A program made the translations under genes and the position numbers. A model generated the notes under the pieces. That model ran no database searches. It saw only the letters and a program-made list of their open reading frames with translations, and was not told the DNA's origin. From contig NC_087069.1 in the NCBI RefSeq assembly GCF_963678635.1, positions 3,360,166-3,424,165 on the forward strand: a DNA stretch of 64,000 bases, in the 5' to 3' direction. The stretch's first letter is position 1. The number at the start of each line of letters is the position of its first letter. This document shows positions 24,490 to 34,661 of the stretch, in pieces. Source of the stretch: Symsagittifera roscoffensis (Eukaryota > Xenacoelomorpha > Acoela > Convolutidae).

Positions 24490-24863
24490 TTTATGCGCAA
24501 AACTACTATGGGCATTTGAGATTTTGAGTCCATTGGCAGAGAGGGTACAGTCAGAGAAAAGAGAATACAGGGAGTTGTTTACGAGGAACGGTGAATCAGA
24601 CACAGTAGGATCAGTGTTGTCGTATCGCAATCAGCTCCATTTGATTGCGTTACTTTGCATCGTATTTCCAAATAAACTTTTTGCAGGTCAACAAAATTAT
24701 TTCGGTCACCATTGATTTCAAATTCAAGCATTGGTCCATTGGGAGAACAGACAGGTCCAATTTTTTGATCAAAACCGTTTTCAAAAGTAATCAAAAGAGG
24801 TTGTTTTTCAAACAAATCCTGAGAGCTATGGGTAGCTTCATTGGGTAACAAATTAGCGATCAT
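24490..24863 (-). pseudogene. Polinton major capsid protein, N-terminal remnant
   Basis: Two frames are involved. 24863-24620 carries the capsid N-terminal signature (LEFEINGDRNNFVDLQ). A shift near 24620 moves the homology to the frame starting at 24630 (VNNSLYSLFSDCTLSANG). Homology fades near 24490. The family normally has several hundred residues, so most of the double jelly-roll protein is absent. The family assignment is from the recognisable N-terminal motifs of the F54H12.2-like capsid proteins. Confidence 0.7.
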
Positions 24864-25272
24864 TTTTTATGTTTGAGAAAAAATCTGCTCGACTTCTCAC
24901 TGGTCTGGTTTTTCTTCGAATGATTGTTTTTCTTTTTCGAGCCCCTACTGACCTTCTTCTTCGTAATCCATTCATTGGTGTCTTTCGACGACGTCTACCA
25001 CCATCGAGTTGTTTTCTTGCAGTTTTTGTGACAGTGTTTTTCAATGCTTGTTTAGGAGACTTCTTTTTCATAGCGACATCAATCAGTTCTGGCGCTGCAC
25101 TCATCAAAAGTTCTCTGCCCAGTTTTTTCGCAGCCGGTAGAATAACCCGTCGTGCAAACGGTATAGCAACACGACCAATACCAGCAGCCAAAGCGCCAAA
25201 TCCACTGCCGCGTTGTCGGTAGTGTCCAGAGAAATGAGGAAGTGAAGCTTGCGTTGCATAATATTGTTCCAT
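24853..25272 (-). CDS. Small basic Polinton virion protein (core/PX-like)
   Basis: An intact 139-residue frame with an ATG start, 6 nt after the penton frame and overlapping the capsid start by 11 nt. The N-terminus is typical of the family (EQYY, then a Gly/aromatic segment). A hydrophobic Ala/Gly-rich stretch lies at about residues 25-60, and a very Arg/Lys-rich tail at about 90-130. In related elements this small protein lies between penton and capsid genes and is compared with adenovirus core/cement proteins. The role here is inference from family and position. It is the best-preserved gene of the block. Confidence 0.65.
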   Translation of the reverse strand: MEQYYATQASLPHFSGHYRQRGSGFGALAAGIGRVAIPFARRVILPAAKKLGRELLMSAAPELIDVAMKKKSPKQALKNTVTKTARKQLDGGRRRRKTPMNGLRRRRSVGARKRKTIIRRKTRPVRSRADFFSNIKNDR

Positions 25273-25278
25273 TGGTTT

Positions 25279-26175
25279 TCAATCAAAGCGCTTGAATTTT
25301 AGAGTCAACACAACTTTACCAGTTCCTGCAAAGGGCACTAGTCTTCCAGTTTCTGTGCGCAACTGTACCGATATTGATTGTACAGATGAAGTGAATAATT
25401 TTTTGTAGTCTAAATTAGTGAAATGTTTTCGATGATTAGGTTCAATGCTGCAGGCACTACCGTTTTTGATGCGTCTATTTGAATCATTGACGCGTAACAA
25501 TGGGGCATTTGCATCTCCAACAGTTTGGTATTGAATAATGTCAATATAGACAAAAATTAGACTTGTCCCACTTGATAAGTCATATGGGAAATGATATTCG
25601 TACAGTTCGTTTCCCTCATAAGATGCATCGAAGGAGGGTATCATTTTGTAACCAATATGATATTAACTGTTCTCATCAAGCTTTGCATTGTAGCCTAACA
25701 GACTGGGTAATTGGGGACTTGGGAATGAGATTTCTTCATTTGCGTTCATTCAAATGCTCATGCTATTCGTGATTTCTTGAGGACTCGCATCAAAATGAAT
25801 TTTGTCTTTGAGTTTTGTTTTTATCTCAATAATCAATTGTTCTATAAAAGTGTACTCTCCTGATTTGATAAAAACTTTTTCACCATAGTAGGGTCTGGAA
25901 ATTGTATTCCGATTGCCAGCGTTGGATTTACTGGCTACTACTTCGGATGCTCTGAAGTACGTAAATTCCTCATCAGTAACATTGTTTAATTTTGTGGGGA
26001 AAATTATTTCTGAGGGAGCAACTCTCCAATCTCCTTCTAAAGCTATTTCTTCTTTACAAAAATTTCTAAAACTGGCCAAAAAGTTGTCTGGGAAATAATC
26101 CATTGATGCTGTTGAAATCAAATGTACAGTAAACTCATCACTGCCCATTTTCGTTATAATCAGCTTTGTTTTCAA
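25279..26175 (-). pseudogene. Polinton penton-like minor capsid protein, two in-frame stops
   Basis: One minus frame with stops at 25752-25750 (TGA) and 25665-25663 (TAA). The N-terminal part has the family signature (STASMDYFPDN, then ALEGDWRVA). The C-terminal part ends in a beta-rich stretch with KVVLTLKFKRFD. Length without the stops is near 297 residues. Because the frame is otherwise open across the stops, inactivation looks recent or is due to sequence error. Confidence 0.7.
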
Positions 26176-27041
26176 TTAAACTTAGTTCTTTTTCATAAAA
26201 TTTTCCGCTGATTTCATCCTTTTCCGCATCAATGAGACTGTATGTTGGAGGATTTACAGTAGGAATGGCAACTATTTCAAAAAATTCGTCTGCGAAAATC
26301 AGCTTGTAACCTTTTCTAAAAGGCAAGTCAGTCTTCGCTATTCGCACATAGTCACCAACATTAATATTTGGTTTCTGTACCAACTTCGATAAACTGTTTG
26401 CAATTAATGAAACTAAAGCAGGTACATGTTTTCTTGTGATCTTGTTTGGAGCCAATTTTGTTACTCTAATAACGCGTGAGTTAATCGTTTGAACAAAACT
26501 TTGTATTTTTTCAATATAACTGTAAGTCCATTCAAACTCCAAGTATTTGTAGATAATACTTTTCAGCGATCGAATGTTTCTTTCGGCAAACGCTGATTTT
26601 TTTTCACTGTGAGTTTTGTATTTGACGATTTCTTGTTTAGTACATAACTTTTCGAACTCTCCTTTAAACTCGGTGCCTTTGTCAACCCAAACTTTTTTTG
26701 GTTGTTTTGGTTTGATCAGTTTTTTGAAAGCTTCGGTTATTTCCATGCATATTTGGTCTTCAGGGGTTCCACTCGTAAGTAGCGAGAGAGACAATCGACA
26801 GCAACTAACAAATATCGTACCCCTCGGTTATATTTAGCCAATTTATCAACATAAGCCAAGTCAAGAGACCAAATTTCGTTGATATCGTTAACAATCACTT
26901 TTAACCGAGGATATGTTTTACGAAACAATCCATACTTTGTATGTGATGATTGAGATCTCAGAAATTTTTAAACTTTTTTGGTGAGAGTTGACTAGCATTT
27001 GTTAAGTTTTTAACGCTACCAAATGCAGCTGGAACTTTTGT
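26138..27041 (-). pseudogene. Polinton DDE integrase (F54H12.3-like), two frameshifts
   Basis: Three minus-strand segments in different frames: about 27041-26961 (N-terminal), 26956-26745 (first catalytic block, LDLAYVDKLA) and about 26760-26138. The catalytic triad is visible: D in SLDLAYVD, D in WVDKGTEF (about 26683) and E in SAFAERNIRS (about 26584). A C-terminal SH3-like block (PFRKGYKLIF) and the family ending (GKFYEKEL) follow. In intact elements the enzyme inserts the element into host DNA. Frameshifts near 26958 and 26750 inactivate this copy. Confidence 0.8.
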
Positions 27042-27066
27042 TTAGAGTAGTTTGAGTTTCTTTTCT

Positions 27067-27408
27067 TCACTGATAGTAGGATTTCCATTCTTTTGTTGAC
27101 GTTGTCGCAAACGATTCTTTACTGCTTTCATAGTTTTTATCATCATCGTCATCGACGTCGTTGGTGGTGGGGAAAAGTTCTTTTTTCTGGGTTTTTCTTC
27201 TGTCGGATTGCTTGGTTTTGGGTTTGAGAGTTGTCGATCGAGTCTTCGAAGAGGAGGGTTTTGATCTCTTCGAGTACTCAGTTGTCGGGTTGTCGGAGAC
27301 GAAGGAGGAAGAAGTTGAGGGCTTAGCTGCTTCGCTCTTAAGCGAGCGGAGAACCTGTTTGGCATAAGTGTTGGACACTAAGCTAGGATCAAGATTCAGT
27401 TCTTTCAA
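27067..27408 (-). CDS. Polinton accessory ORF, Ser/Lys/Asp-rich
   Basis: A 113-residue minus frame. The N-terminal part (LDPSLVSNTYAKQVLRSLK) reads like the C-terminal end of the accessory proteins found between ATPase and integrase in related elements. A low-complexity Ser/Lys segment and an Asp run (DVDDDDD) follow. It may belong to the ORF at 27431-28009, separated by a break. No function can be given. Confidence 0.4.
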   Translation of the reverse strand: MKELNLDPSLVSNTYAKQVLRSLKSEAAKPSTSSSFVSDNPTTEYSKRSKPSSSKTRSTTLKPKTKQSDRRKTQKKELFPTTNDVDDDDDKNYESSKESFATTSTKEWKSYYQ

Positions 27409-27430
27409 AATTTATGGATAAAAAACACCC

Positions 27431-28009
27431 TCAAGTTTTTTTTGTGTTTTGCTGTGTATCGTACAAAAAGGATTCAATTTTAACGAGTGTTGGTTTTCCT
27501 TGAATTAGAACATATCCGTCAACGTCTAAAGTGAAGGATTCAACTTTGAACAACTGCTTTAGCACGGTGTTTGCCCTTTCCAATTTATTAGCTTCCAATA
27601 GCGCTTGAATGGACCCCATAACCTTTTTAAACACTTCAGCGGTTTTTCCATTACTTTTTTCAACGATTTTTTCTTTTCTCTTTGAGCTTGTCTGCTGCAG
27701 TGAATTGTATGATTCAAAATTTTTTTCTGCTTCATCATCACCATCATCACTGAAATTAGTAAGTGCAGATAAATTTCTTTTTCGAAGATTTGGTACTACA
27801 TTACTAGGGGTTAAAGGAATTGAAGATGTTGGGTTTAATGGTGGTGGAGAGTCACGGCTGATATTTCGTTCTCGAAATCGTTGTATATAATTGAGTTGAG
27901 ATGATTTGTCATTAATTAATGGATTATGAAGGATTTGAGATTGTGGTGCATTTTTTTCATATGGAGCATATGTTTTTCGAGGAATGAGGATGAATTCTTC
28001 AGCATACAT
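27431..28009 (-). CDS. Polinton accessory ORF (conserved hypothetical)
   Basis: A 192-residue minus frame with ATG. The start (EEFILIPRKTYAPY) resembles a conserved N-terminal motif of a Polinton protein of unknown function. The middle is Ser/Pro/Asn-rich and probably disordered. The C-terminal third has a helical block (KLERANTVLKQLF) and a beta-like end. It overlaps the preceding small ORF by 11 nt, consistent with compact packing. Confidence 0.55.
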   Translation of the reverse strand: MYAEEFILIPRKTYAPYEKNAPQSQILHNPLINDKSSQLNYIQRFRERNISRDSPPPLNPTSSIPLTPSNVVPNLRKRNLSALTNFSDDGDDEAEKNFESYNSLQQTSSKRKEKIVEKSNGKTAEVFKKVMGSIQALLEANKLERANTVLKQLFKVESFTLDVDGYVLIQGKPTLVKIESFLYDTQQNTKKT

Positions 28010-28316
28010 GCCTGAGGTTCCAGTTTTTCAGGTAAATGTAACACGATTCTCCGATTGATTTAACCAGTGAAATTTTGTTTGCCAAAACTTTTCGTTTTTC
28101 TCGGATACTTAACTTAGGGTCAACAATTTTTCCAAATGGTATTTTCTTACTCTCGATGAAACTTTTGTTAGCTGGAACATGTCGCAGAAAAACATTCACA
28201 AAACAATCGCTAAGAAATCTAATAAAATTTAAATCAGCTCCTGTCAAAATTGATCTACATTGGCGACTATTGAGCATTTGCTTCAATATACATAATTCTT
28301 TCTCTTTCATTTTCAA
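27999..28316 (-). CDS. Conserved small Polinton ORF
   Basis: A 105-residue minus frame. The block ILKQMLNSRQCRSIL, then ALNFIRFLSDCFVN-like text and a basic RKVLANK segment matches a small protein of unknown function recurrent in Polinton and adintovirus-like gene sets. It follows the ATPase and precedes the accessory ORF. Confidence 0.55.
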   Translation of the reverse strand: MKMKEKELCILKQMLNSRQCRSILTGADLNFIRFLSDCFVNVFLRHVPANKSFIESKKIPFGKIVDPKLSIREKRKVLANKISLVKSIGESCYIYLKNWNLRHVC

Positions 28317-28960
28317 GAGATGTGATAACTTCTTTTGAGGATGGTAAATAGAAAATGGTTGGTGTTGGCGGAACTATGTTTGACGAATAACGAAGACATT
28401 CTGAAGTTTTGGGATCCAAGTCTATCAACAGATGACCGAAATCTTTTTTCGTTGCCAACTGATACGCATGACGGAGGAATTTTGCATTATTCAACTGTCT
28501 GCCTAAATAATCAATTTGTTGAATGTCTCGAGGTGATTTGAACAAAAATTAAGTGAGTTGTATTCAAATCTATTGTACGTGATTGCTTACTTTGCTGAAA
28601 TAAGTTGTGCTTGACATAAATAACATGAACATTTTGATGTCGGCCTGCTGTAGCTAATTTAGCAAAATATTTTTCATTAAAAAATTCTTCACAGGTATCA
28701 TCAAAGACAATCATACAATCCCGTAAGTTATTAACAATTTCAAAGCTGGACAATTTTATAAATTCAATATCAAATTTGTTGTGAGAAACAAAGGAACGGT
28801 ATTTGGGTTGATCGTGAAGATAAAAATAAAATATCTTGTTATACGATGGATAGAATGTACCTTTGAGAAACATTTGAAAAAATAAATCAGTTTTGCTAGA
28901 TCCCGAAGGACCTGAAACGGACATAAACAGACGATCTTTTGTTGAAATGATCTTCTTCAT
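28270..28960 (-). pseudogene. Polinton packaging ATPase (copy 1), frameshifted, altered Walker A
   Basis: The Walker A reads SGPSGSSKTD at about residues 18-27; copy 2 has the usual Gly (GSGKT). Walker B is CMIVFDDTCEE. The frame from 28960 continues to about 28511. The C-terminal part of the family lies in another frame from about 28545 (SPRDIQQIDYLGRQL), so there is a frameshift near 28540. The FtsK/HerA-type ATPase packages the genome in related viruses. Both the Gly-to-Ser change and the shift argue against activity. Confidence 0.75.
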
Positions 28961-29192
28961 TATTATAACTTGGGATTGGGTAACAAAAAAGACAATTTTG
29001 AAATAGATAAAGAGAGCAAAATGAAAATGAAACAGACTTGTGTGAAAAAAACAACTTCTGCAGACGGAAGAGAAACAAAATTACAAAATTTCCAAGATCT
29101 GTTTTCGTGAGATAAAGACTGTTCGGCACCACCAATGTCTACAAAGTCGCAATCATTGTTCTCAACAGTGGTGGTTTCTTCAATTTCCATGT
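28598..29192. repeat. Duplicated ATPase-end block, copy 1
   Basis: Matches 29503-30172 at an offset of about 905 bp. Copy 2 has a roughly 60-bp insertion near 29895-29955 and a 4-bp insertion (CAAT) near 30105. Confidence 0.85.
28963..29190 (-). CDS. Small membrane ORF upstream of the ATPase (copy 1)
   Basis: A 75-residue frame from the ATG at 29190. The N-terminal half is acidic (MEIEETTTVENNDCDFVD) and a hydrophobic segment near the C-terminus (FFTQVCFIFILLSLSI) could span a membrane. It ends just before the ATPase start. Family unknown. Confidence 0.35.
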   Translation of the reverse strand: MEIEETTTVENNDCDFVDIGGAEQSLSHENRSWKFCNFVSLPSAEVVFFTQVCFIFILLSLSISKLSFLLPNPKL

Positions 29193-29467
29193 TTACTGGA
29201 AGACTTTTTTTGCTTATTTGTAACAAGGTTGAGAGTTACAACTGCATACCAATCGCCTTTTTTTCTCTCTGATCTATTGCCGCTTGGTTTGTATTTTATT
29301 ATATATCTTGCTATGTTTTTGTCTGTCAGAAGTATCCGAACAATTTTTTCTACGTTTCCGGTACTGATTTTGTCTAATAAATCTTTTGGTAAATTCTCAC
29401 CTGTTAAACTCACATTTTGTGTGTTTTCTTTTGGCAAAAATATTTTTTTGAAATTTTGAATTTTCAA
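29180..29467 (-). other. Unidentified frame in the spacer between duplicated blocks
   Basis: A Lys/Asn-rich 95-codon minus frame with IVRILLTDKNIARYIIKYK and GDWYAVVTLN. Its last residues run antisense-free into the start region of the small membrane ORF in another frame. It may be the end of a preceding Polinton gene. Not recognised. Confidence 0.25.
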
Positions 29468-29504
29468 ACACGACTTGTTAGCAACTAGTAATCACACATG
29501 TCGT

Positions 29505-29868
29505 GAAATAAATTGTGCTTGACATAAATAACGTGAACATTTTTATGTCGGCCTGCTGTAGCTAATTTAGCAAAATCTTTTTCTTTAAAAATTTCTTCAC
29601 AGGTATCATCAAAAACAATCATACAATCCCGTAAGTTATTAACAATTTCAAAGCTGGACATTTTTATAAATTCAATATCAAATTTGTTGTGAGAAACAAA
29701 GGAACGGTATTTGGGATGATCGTGAAGATAAAAACAAAATATCTTGTTATACGATGGATAGAATATACCTTTGAGAAACATTTGAAAATTTAAATCAGTT
29801 TTGCCAGATCCCGAAGGACCTGAAACGGACACAAACAGACGATCTTTTGTTGAAATGATCTTATTCAT
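29505..29868 (-). pseudogene. Polinton packaging ATPase (copy 2), truncated
   Basis: From ATG at 29868 it carries a canonical Walker A (GPSGSGKT) and Walker B (CMIVFDDTCEE), then leaves the homology at about 29505 after VKHNLF. The C-terminal half of the family is absent. Closely similar to copy 1, with a handful of substitutions. Confidence 0.7.
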
Positions 29869-29870
29869 TA

Positions 29871-30162
29871 TTATATCTTGGGATTGTGTAACATGTAACC
29901 AACTGTACTGGATAGTATTGAAAGCCAAATGGCAGTCTCGTCACAACTAAGATTGTAAAAAGACAATTTTGAAATAGATAAAGAGAGCAAAATGAAAATG
30001 AAACAGACTTGTGTGAAAAAGACAACTGCAGACGGAAGAGAAACAGAATTACAAAATTTCCAAGATCTGTTTTCGTGAGATAAAGACTGTTCGGCACCAC
30101 CAATCAATGTCTACAAAGTCGCAATCATTGTTCTCAACAGTGGTGGTTTCTTCAATTTCCAT
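29871..30162 (-). pseudogene. Small membrane ORF (copy 2), 4-bp frameshift
   Basis: The same ATG and acidic start as 29190, but an extra CAAT at about 30105 shifts the frame. The hydrophobic segment is then readable only from another frame. Confidence 0.4.
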
Positions 30163-30172
30163 GTTTACTGGA

Positions 30173-30372
30173 NNNNNNNNNNNNNNNNNNNNNNNNNNNN
30201 NNNNNNNNNNNNNNNNNNNNNNNNNNNNNNNNNNNNNNNNNNNNNNNNNNNNNNNNNNNNNNNNNNNNNNNNNNNNNNNNNNNNNNNNNNNNNNNNNNNN
30301 NNNNNNNNNNNNNNNNNNNNNNNNNNNNNNNNNNNNNNNNNNNNNNNNNNNNNNNNNNNNNNNNNNNNNNNN
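30173..30372. other. Assembly gap (200 N)
   Basis: A run of exactly 200 N. The true size is unknown if this is a default gap length. Confidence 0.99.
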
Positions 30373-30399
30373 TCTAGTTTTTCTTGTTAGTAATTCAGG

Positions 30400-30816
30400 T
30401 GGTGTATTACGGCTGAGTCTATCTGGAAATGCTAGATTTTTTTCCTGCTTTCCAATTTTTTTGTATTTTGGGAATTTCACTAGGATTAATTGAAATCGAT
30501 AAACTCGATGGTTTGGGTTGGATTTTCGTGTAAAAAAGAATTTTATGGGTTCATGATCTGTGAATAAAACTGTTGGCTGTTTTGATTCAAGGAATAAAAT
30601 GTCATATTATGTGAGAGTAAATATTATAGATGTGCATTCTCTCATGAGCGTAGAGAGTCTAAGTTCGGATTGTGTAAATAATCTTGAATTTTCTGAGATA
30701 AGGTTCATTTTGTTTGTACTTTTGTGTAATTGTAATAATGCTACGCTAATTCCAAAACTTGAAGCGTCACACATAGCATAAAATTGTTGATCTGGATCTG
30801 GTATCGTATTTGACAA
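30400..30816 (-). pseudogene. Retrotransposon RNase H region
   Basis: The frame at 30816-30607 carries MCDASSFGISVALLQLHKST and SELRLSTLMREC. The homology continues to the gap in shifted frames (TDHEPI, then NHRVYRFQLIL and FPDRLSRNTPPELL). The catalytic Asp of CDAS and of TDH are visible. Confidence 0.7.
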
Positions 30817-31591
30817 TTGTTCAGTTCGGAGAGTTTTTGTTTCTTCAAAATAATTTTGATGTTCTAATATTCATTCAAAGTTTGTTTGTTGTCGAAGTAT
30901 ATTATAAAACGGTCTTGAATAGAATTGCATTTTATAGACATATTTACTTAAAAAGTTAAACAGTCTAAGAAAATCTTGAATTTTCTCTTTACTAGCTGGA
31001 GGTTGAAGTTTTAGTATAGCGTTATTCGAGATTTTAATGTATTGATTGTGCTTCTTTCAATAATTTGTCCAATGAGTTTAGCACGGTTAATATGTCCAAG
31101 GAGTTTAGCACGGGTCTTCTTTAAGTAATAATTGGTTATATTTATCTAATACTTTAAGCAATTCGTATTTTGTTTGCGGTTGCATGAGAACATCGTTTAA
31201 ATAGTTTCTAACATTTTTACTGAGAATGGGTGAAGGGAGAATTTTGCTCATAAATGCAACTCATAAAAGTAATTCCATAAAAAAATTTTGTTAGGCGTGG
31301 TGATTTTATCTCTAGTGGCATTAGAATGTAGGCGCTGTAAATTTCAGCTGTCGTAAAGTATTGTCAATTTAAATTAGTGGGTATTACTTGCATTGGTTCT
31401 ATTGGCCAATCACATTTGGATTCATGTATTAGTGAATAGAGATATCGTGCATCTAAAACAATTTTTAATGAGTCGCATGTAACGAGAATGGTGATGGGAA
31501 TTATGAATATGTTTCGTTTTGGTTTTTTGGTTGTTTTTTTTATTAACTGGTGAAATAATTTGATAATGCTCGAGAATATCTAGTAGTCTAT

Positions 31592-31936
31592 TTACTTTAT
31601 CTTGTAGGTGAATCGGTACTTTACTTGGTTGTTGTTTTTGAAAAATTCGTCAGGTTTTAGAGGTAGATGTAGTGGTGAATTTACGCTTCCTTCGTCAAAT
31701 GTAGATACAGCACAAACCATTGCATATTTGAGTAATAGTTCTGTTAATTGTTCGAACACTTGTTGTGTGACTTGAGGGTGTTGGAAATTAAACATTGTAA
31801 GGAATTTTTGTTGGTCAATTGTGTATTTTGAAATCTGAAACGATGGTTTAAAATACAGTGTTTTTGTAAAATGGTCTATGTTTTGTTTCGAATCGCTATA
31901 ATTGATAGTTCTTTTTTGATAATTGGTGCTTGGCAA
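31592..31936 (-). pseudogene. Retrotransposon RT N-terminal region
   Basis: A 114-codon frame with FLTMFNFQHPQVTQQVFEQL and NSPLHLPLKPDEFF, typical of the segment just upstream of the RT palm in this Ty3-like group. The palm itself (about 31500-30900) is in several broken frames. Confidence 0.6.
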
Positions 31937-33479
31937 ATATCTAGTAGCTGTAGAATGTTATTTACTCTGAAAATTCTTCCTTTTATTGGAGAAATGGTTG
32001 CAATTGTTTGGCAATATCCTAAAAGTCCTAGAGGTAACGTGATTTTGAATGGTGAATTGTTGTAAGCGTGCGAAGAGATTACGCCTGAATCTGTGGTTTT
32101 TGTGAATTTGATGGATGAAATTGTAACTCGAAAAAATTTATGAATCTGTTCAAGTTCTATGTCAGACATATACAGTCGTTGTTTATTTTGATCGACATTA
32201 AATTTATCTATTTAATGAAAAATTAAATACATATCCTGATAATGATTTCAGGTGCTTTCGTTCTTGGTTGTATAAAGGGTAGAATTTTGAAAACAATGGA
32301 GATTGTTTACTAGGTCTTTGAAAGAATGTCAGAGATATGTTATTCAATTTTGTATATTTATCTTTTATAATAATTTGCTATTTAGGACATTAATAGTGGG
32401 GATATATTTTGTTATAAACAGTATACCAGCGTTTTTGTGTTTTATATCTGTGATCTGGTAAGTTTGTTTAAAGAGTTTGTTTAAAAGCTTGTTCTGTTCC
32501 ATTGTTCGGGTCGAAACATGGAATTATTGAATTTTTCCGTAATTTGTTAAACTTGATCCTTGTGCTGTAGTTAATTTGCTTGATGTTTTGAAAGGTGATA
32601 GTTTTGGATGTGAAACCTGTAATTCACTCCATGTGAAAGATTAAAATATTTTTTTCTGCTCCTGAATCTATGAAAAAAGTAATTTCAAGTACTAGTGGTT
32701 TAAAATTTTCAAACTTTCGATTTTGTAAGAGGAGTTGGATTGTCCAAATTCTTTTTTTAGTTGTTTGTATTTTATTTGTTGTATTTTGATATATATTATG
32801 TGTATGAAAGTTTCCTGTGTTGTGTAGCCTGATGTTTTTTGTTCTTATTCAAGCTTTTCGAGGTTGTTCAAGACTTCAGTATTTTTGTAAAAATTCGATT
32901 CGATTGGTGTTTTGTATTCATTTTTTCTTTGAACCATGTTTTTGAAAGCGTATATTCAGTTTCGCTCGCATCGTCTCTGGATTCACAATGAATGAGTTTT
33001 AATTGTAATACTGAATTTTCTGTGTTGGCAAAACCGGGAGGGTCTGATTGAGTTTCTGTTGATTGTACTTGATTAATTTGTCTTTGATGATTAGGTGGGC
33101 TGCTTCTATAATTTTGTAGTGAACATGGGTATGGTGCCTTTTTTCTGTGTGCTGACTGAGAATTATTTCGTTTCTGGAATTCTCTCTTGATCTTGTGTAA
33201 TTCTCGATGTAGTTTGGTCGATTGTTTGATGAGTTTCGTGATCTCTCATCTGAGTATTGTCTATTTCTACTATTTAAGTAACTCCTGTTTCTGTTACGTG
33301 AGGAGTTTCTAGAACGGTCATTTGAATCATATCTACTTCGAGAGTTTGAATAGAAACGATTTTCAACCTAGTGTATGTAAATACTTATGTTTGAATTTGA
33401 TCTTTAATAGTTATTTTGATGTCGGTTATTTTGACTATTATAATGCTGTGTCCATATCTTCTACAAAAATTTCACCAAT

Positions 33480-33700
33480 TTTTTCCCAAAGAAGAAATTC
33501 AATTTCAGACACTGAAAAAGAAGTCCGGTCGGGAGTCAAAACCCAGTCCATAGGTCGAAAAGGCAACTGCATAACCTCCAGGCCAAGTCAGAATGGGACT
33601 GAGAGCATGGGTGATGAAACGCAAAGAGATCGATCTTATTTTAGACTAGACAGCAGCCTTCTTTCACTCTGTCTTTGCTGTTAACTGAATATTGGATTTC
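33480..33700 (-). repeat. tRNA-like SINE fragment
   Basis: On the minus strand the A-box-like TGGCCTGGAGGTTATGCAG (about 33585) is followed by a B-box-like GGGTTTTGACTCCC (about 33530). The same arrangement occurs at 48870. Confidence 0.45.
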
Positions 33701-34660
33701 TATTATTTTCAGCTTTAAAATATGCAATAAAAAAAAATGCAAAACTGTTTCAAAAGGCTAGAGTCTACGCTGTGACTGAATCATCTGACCCATGAAATCC
33801 TAAATAATGCTTGGTCCACTTCATTGCGGTACTGCACAATTACTCAATGCTCAAGGTGGTATCGATACTCAATAGATGTACTACTCTATTCTAAATGTTC
33901 AGTACAGACGGAAGTGATTTGATGAAACGTATACCTACTTCTGATAAAAAGCAGGAAACACTTTAACAAACACCATTCAAATTGTCTGATTATTCTGTGC
34001 TACATATAAGAATGTTTTCATGCGACAGTTACTTTTTCTTAAATATAAAAATGTCTCAACATTTCTGCAAGAAAAACCAAAAACGGATAATTACTTCTCG
34101 CTGCAAAAAAAATGTGACAGGTTTATTCTACTTTTCAATTGTAATTACAACTTCGTGAGTTTTCAAGAATTATTTCAAATTTCGGTAATTTAATTTAAAA
34201 ATTAGATCCAATTTGACCATAGCTGAGACTGTAGTAAAAATTTCAATGAACTAAAGAAAACCATAAAAAATGACTGATAACTTTTCAAGCATTTCAAAAA
34301 ACATAAAGCCTTAAACCTCTTTTAATATCAAAACTAATACTTTTAGAAAAAACGAGATCTTTAGGTAATTTTTTCCGCTAGAAAATTTAATAATTAAAGT
34401 CAAATTTCTAAACTTACAGTCGATCACTTTTTTGCCATGGCTAGTGCAATTTTCTTTCCTTTCAGCAAACTAATTTGAATAACGCTTGCAAACGGTTATT
34501 CAATTCAAATAACTTAAATAACGCTTGCAAACCGCAAACGTAATGAAAACATATCAAAAAATCCACCGCAAAAATAATTGAAATTGAAAAGAAAAAACAC
34601 ACGACCTCAAACATCACGACTCGTTCATTGACACTTAATGATAAATTAATCTAATTTTTT
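33700..34660. other. Intergenic sequence
   Basis: No gene seen. A local direct repeat around TAACGCTTGCAAAC (34480 and 34513) is present. Plus-strand composition becomes A-rich from here on. Confidence 0.35.
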
Positions 34661-34661
34661 T

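Larger units (their letters stand above)
24280..30172 (-). mobile_element. Decayed Polinton/Maverick-type virus-like element
   Basis: Minus-strand order is: small membrane ORF, packaging ATPase, conserved small ORF, two accessory ORFs, DDE integrase, penton-like protein, basic core-like protein, major capsid start. Neighbouring frames are nearly contiguous or overlap (integrase/penton by 38 nt, basic protein/capsid by 11 nt, penton/basic protein 6 nt apart), as in this element class. Frameshifts and stops occur in the integrase, penton, capsid and ATPase. No family-B DNA polymerase and no terminal inverted repeats are visible. The capsid gene is truncated at the left, and the right end runs into the gap. 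Confidence 0.85.
29503..30172. repeat. Duplicated ATPase-end block, copy 2, ending at the gap
   Basis: Similarity to copy 1 continues right up to the first N at 30173 (shared GTTTACTGGA). The exact coincidence with the gap raises the possibility of an assembly artefact. Confidence 0.85.
30373..33369 (-). mobile_element. Decayed Ty3-type LTR retrotransposon (gag-protease-RT-RNase H)
   Basis: Minus-strand order: an Arg/Ser/Asn-rich gag-like tail (33369-33198), an aspartic protease motif FFIDSGAEKNIL (about 32690-32650), an RT N-terminal region (31936-31592) and RT text (LDARYL) near 31450, then RNase H with CDASSFGISVALLQ (about 30770) and TDHEPI (about 30560), and the post-RNase H tail (LSRNTPPELLTRKT) at the gap. 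Many frame breaks. No LTRs or integrase seen; the integrase would lie in or beyond the gap. Confidence 0.75.

Noticed and set aside
33322-33684. 120-codon plus frame
   Set aside because: It spans the gag tail of the minus-strand retroelement and a SINE, so it is a shadow frame.
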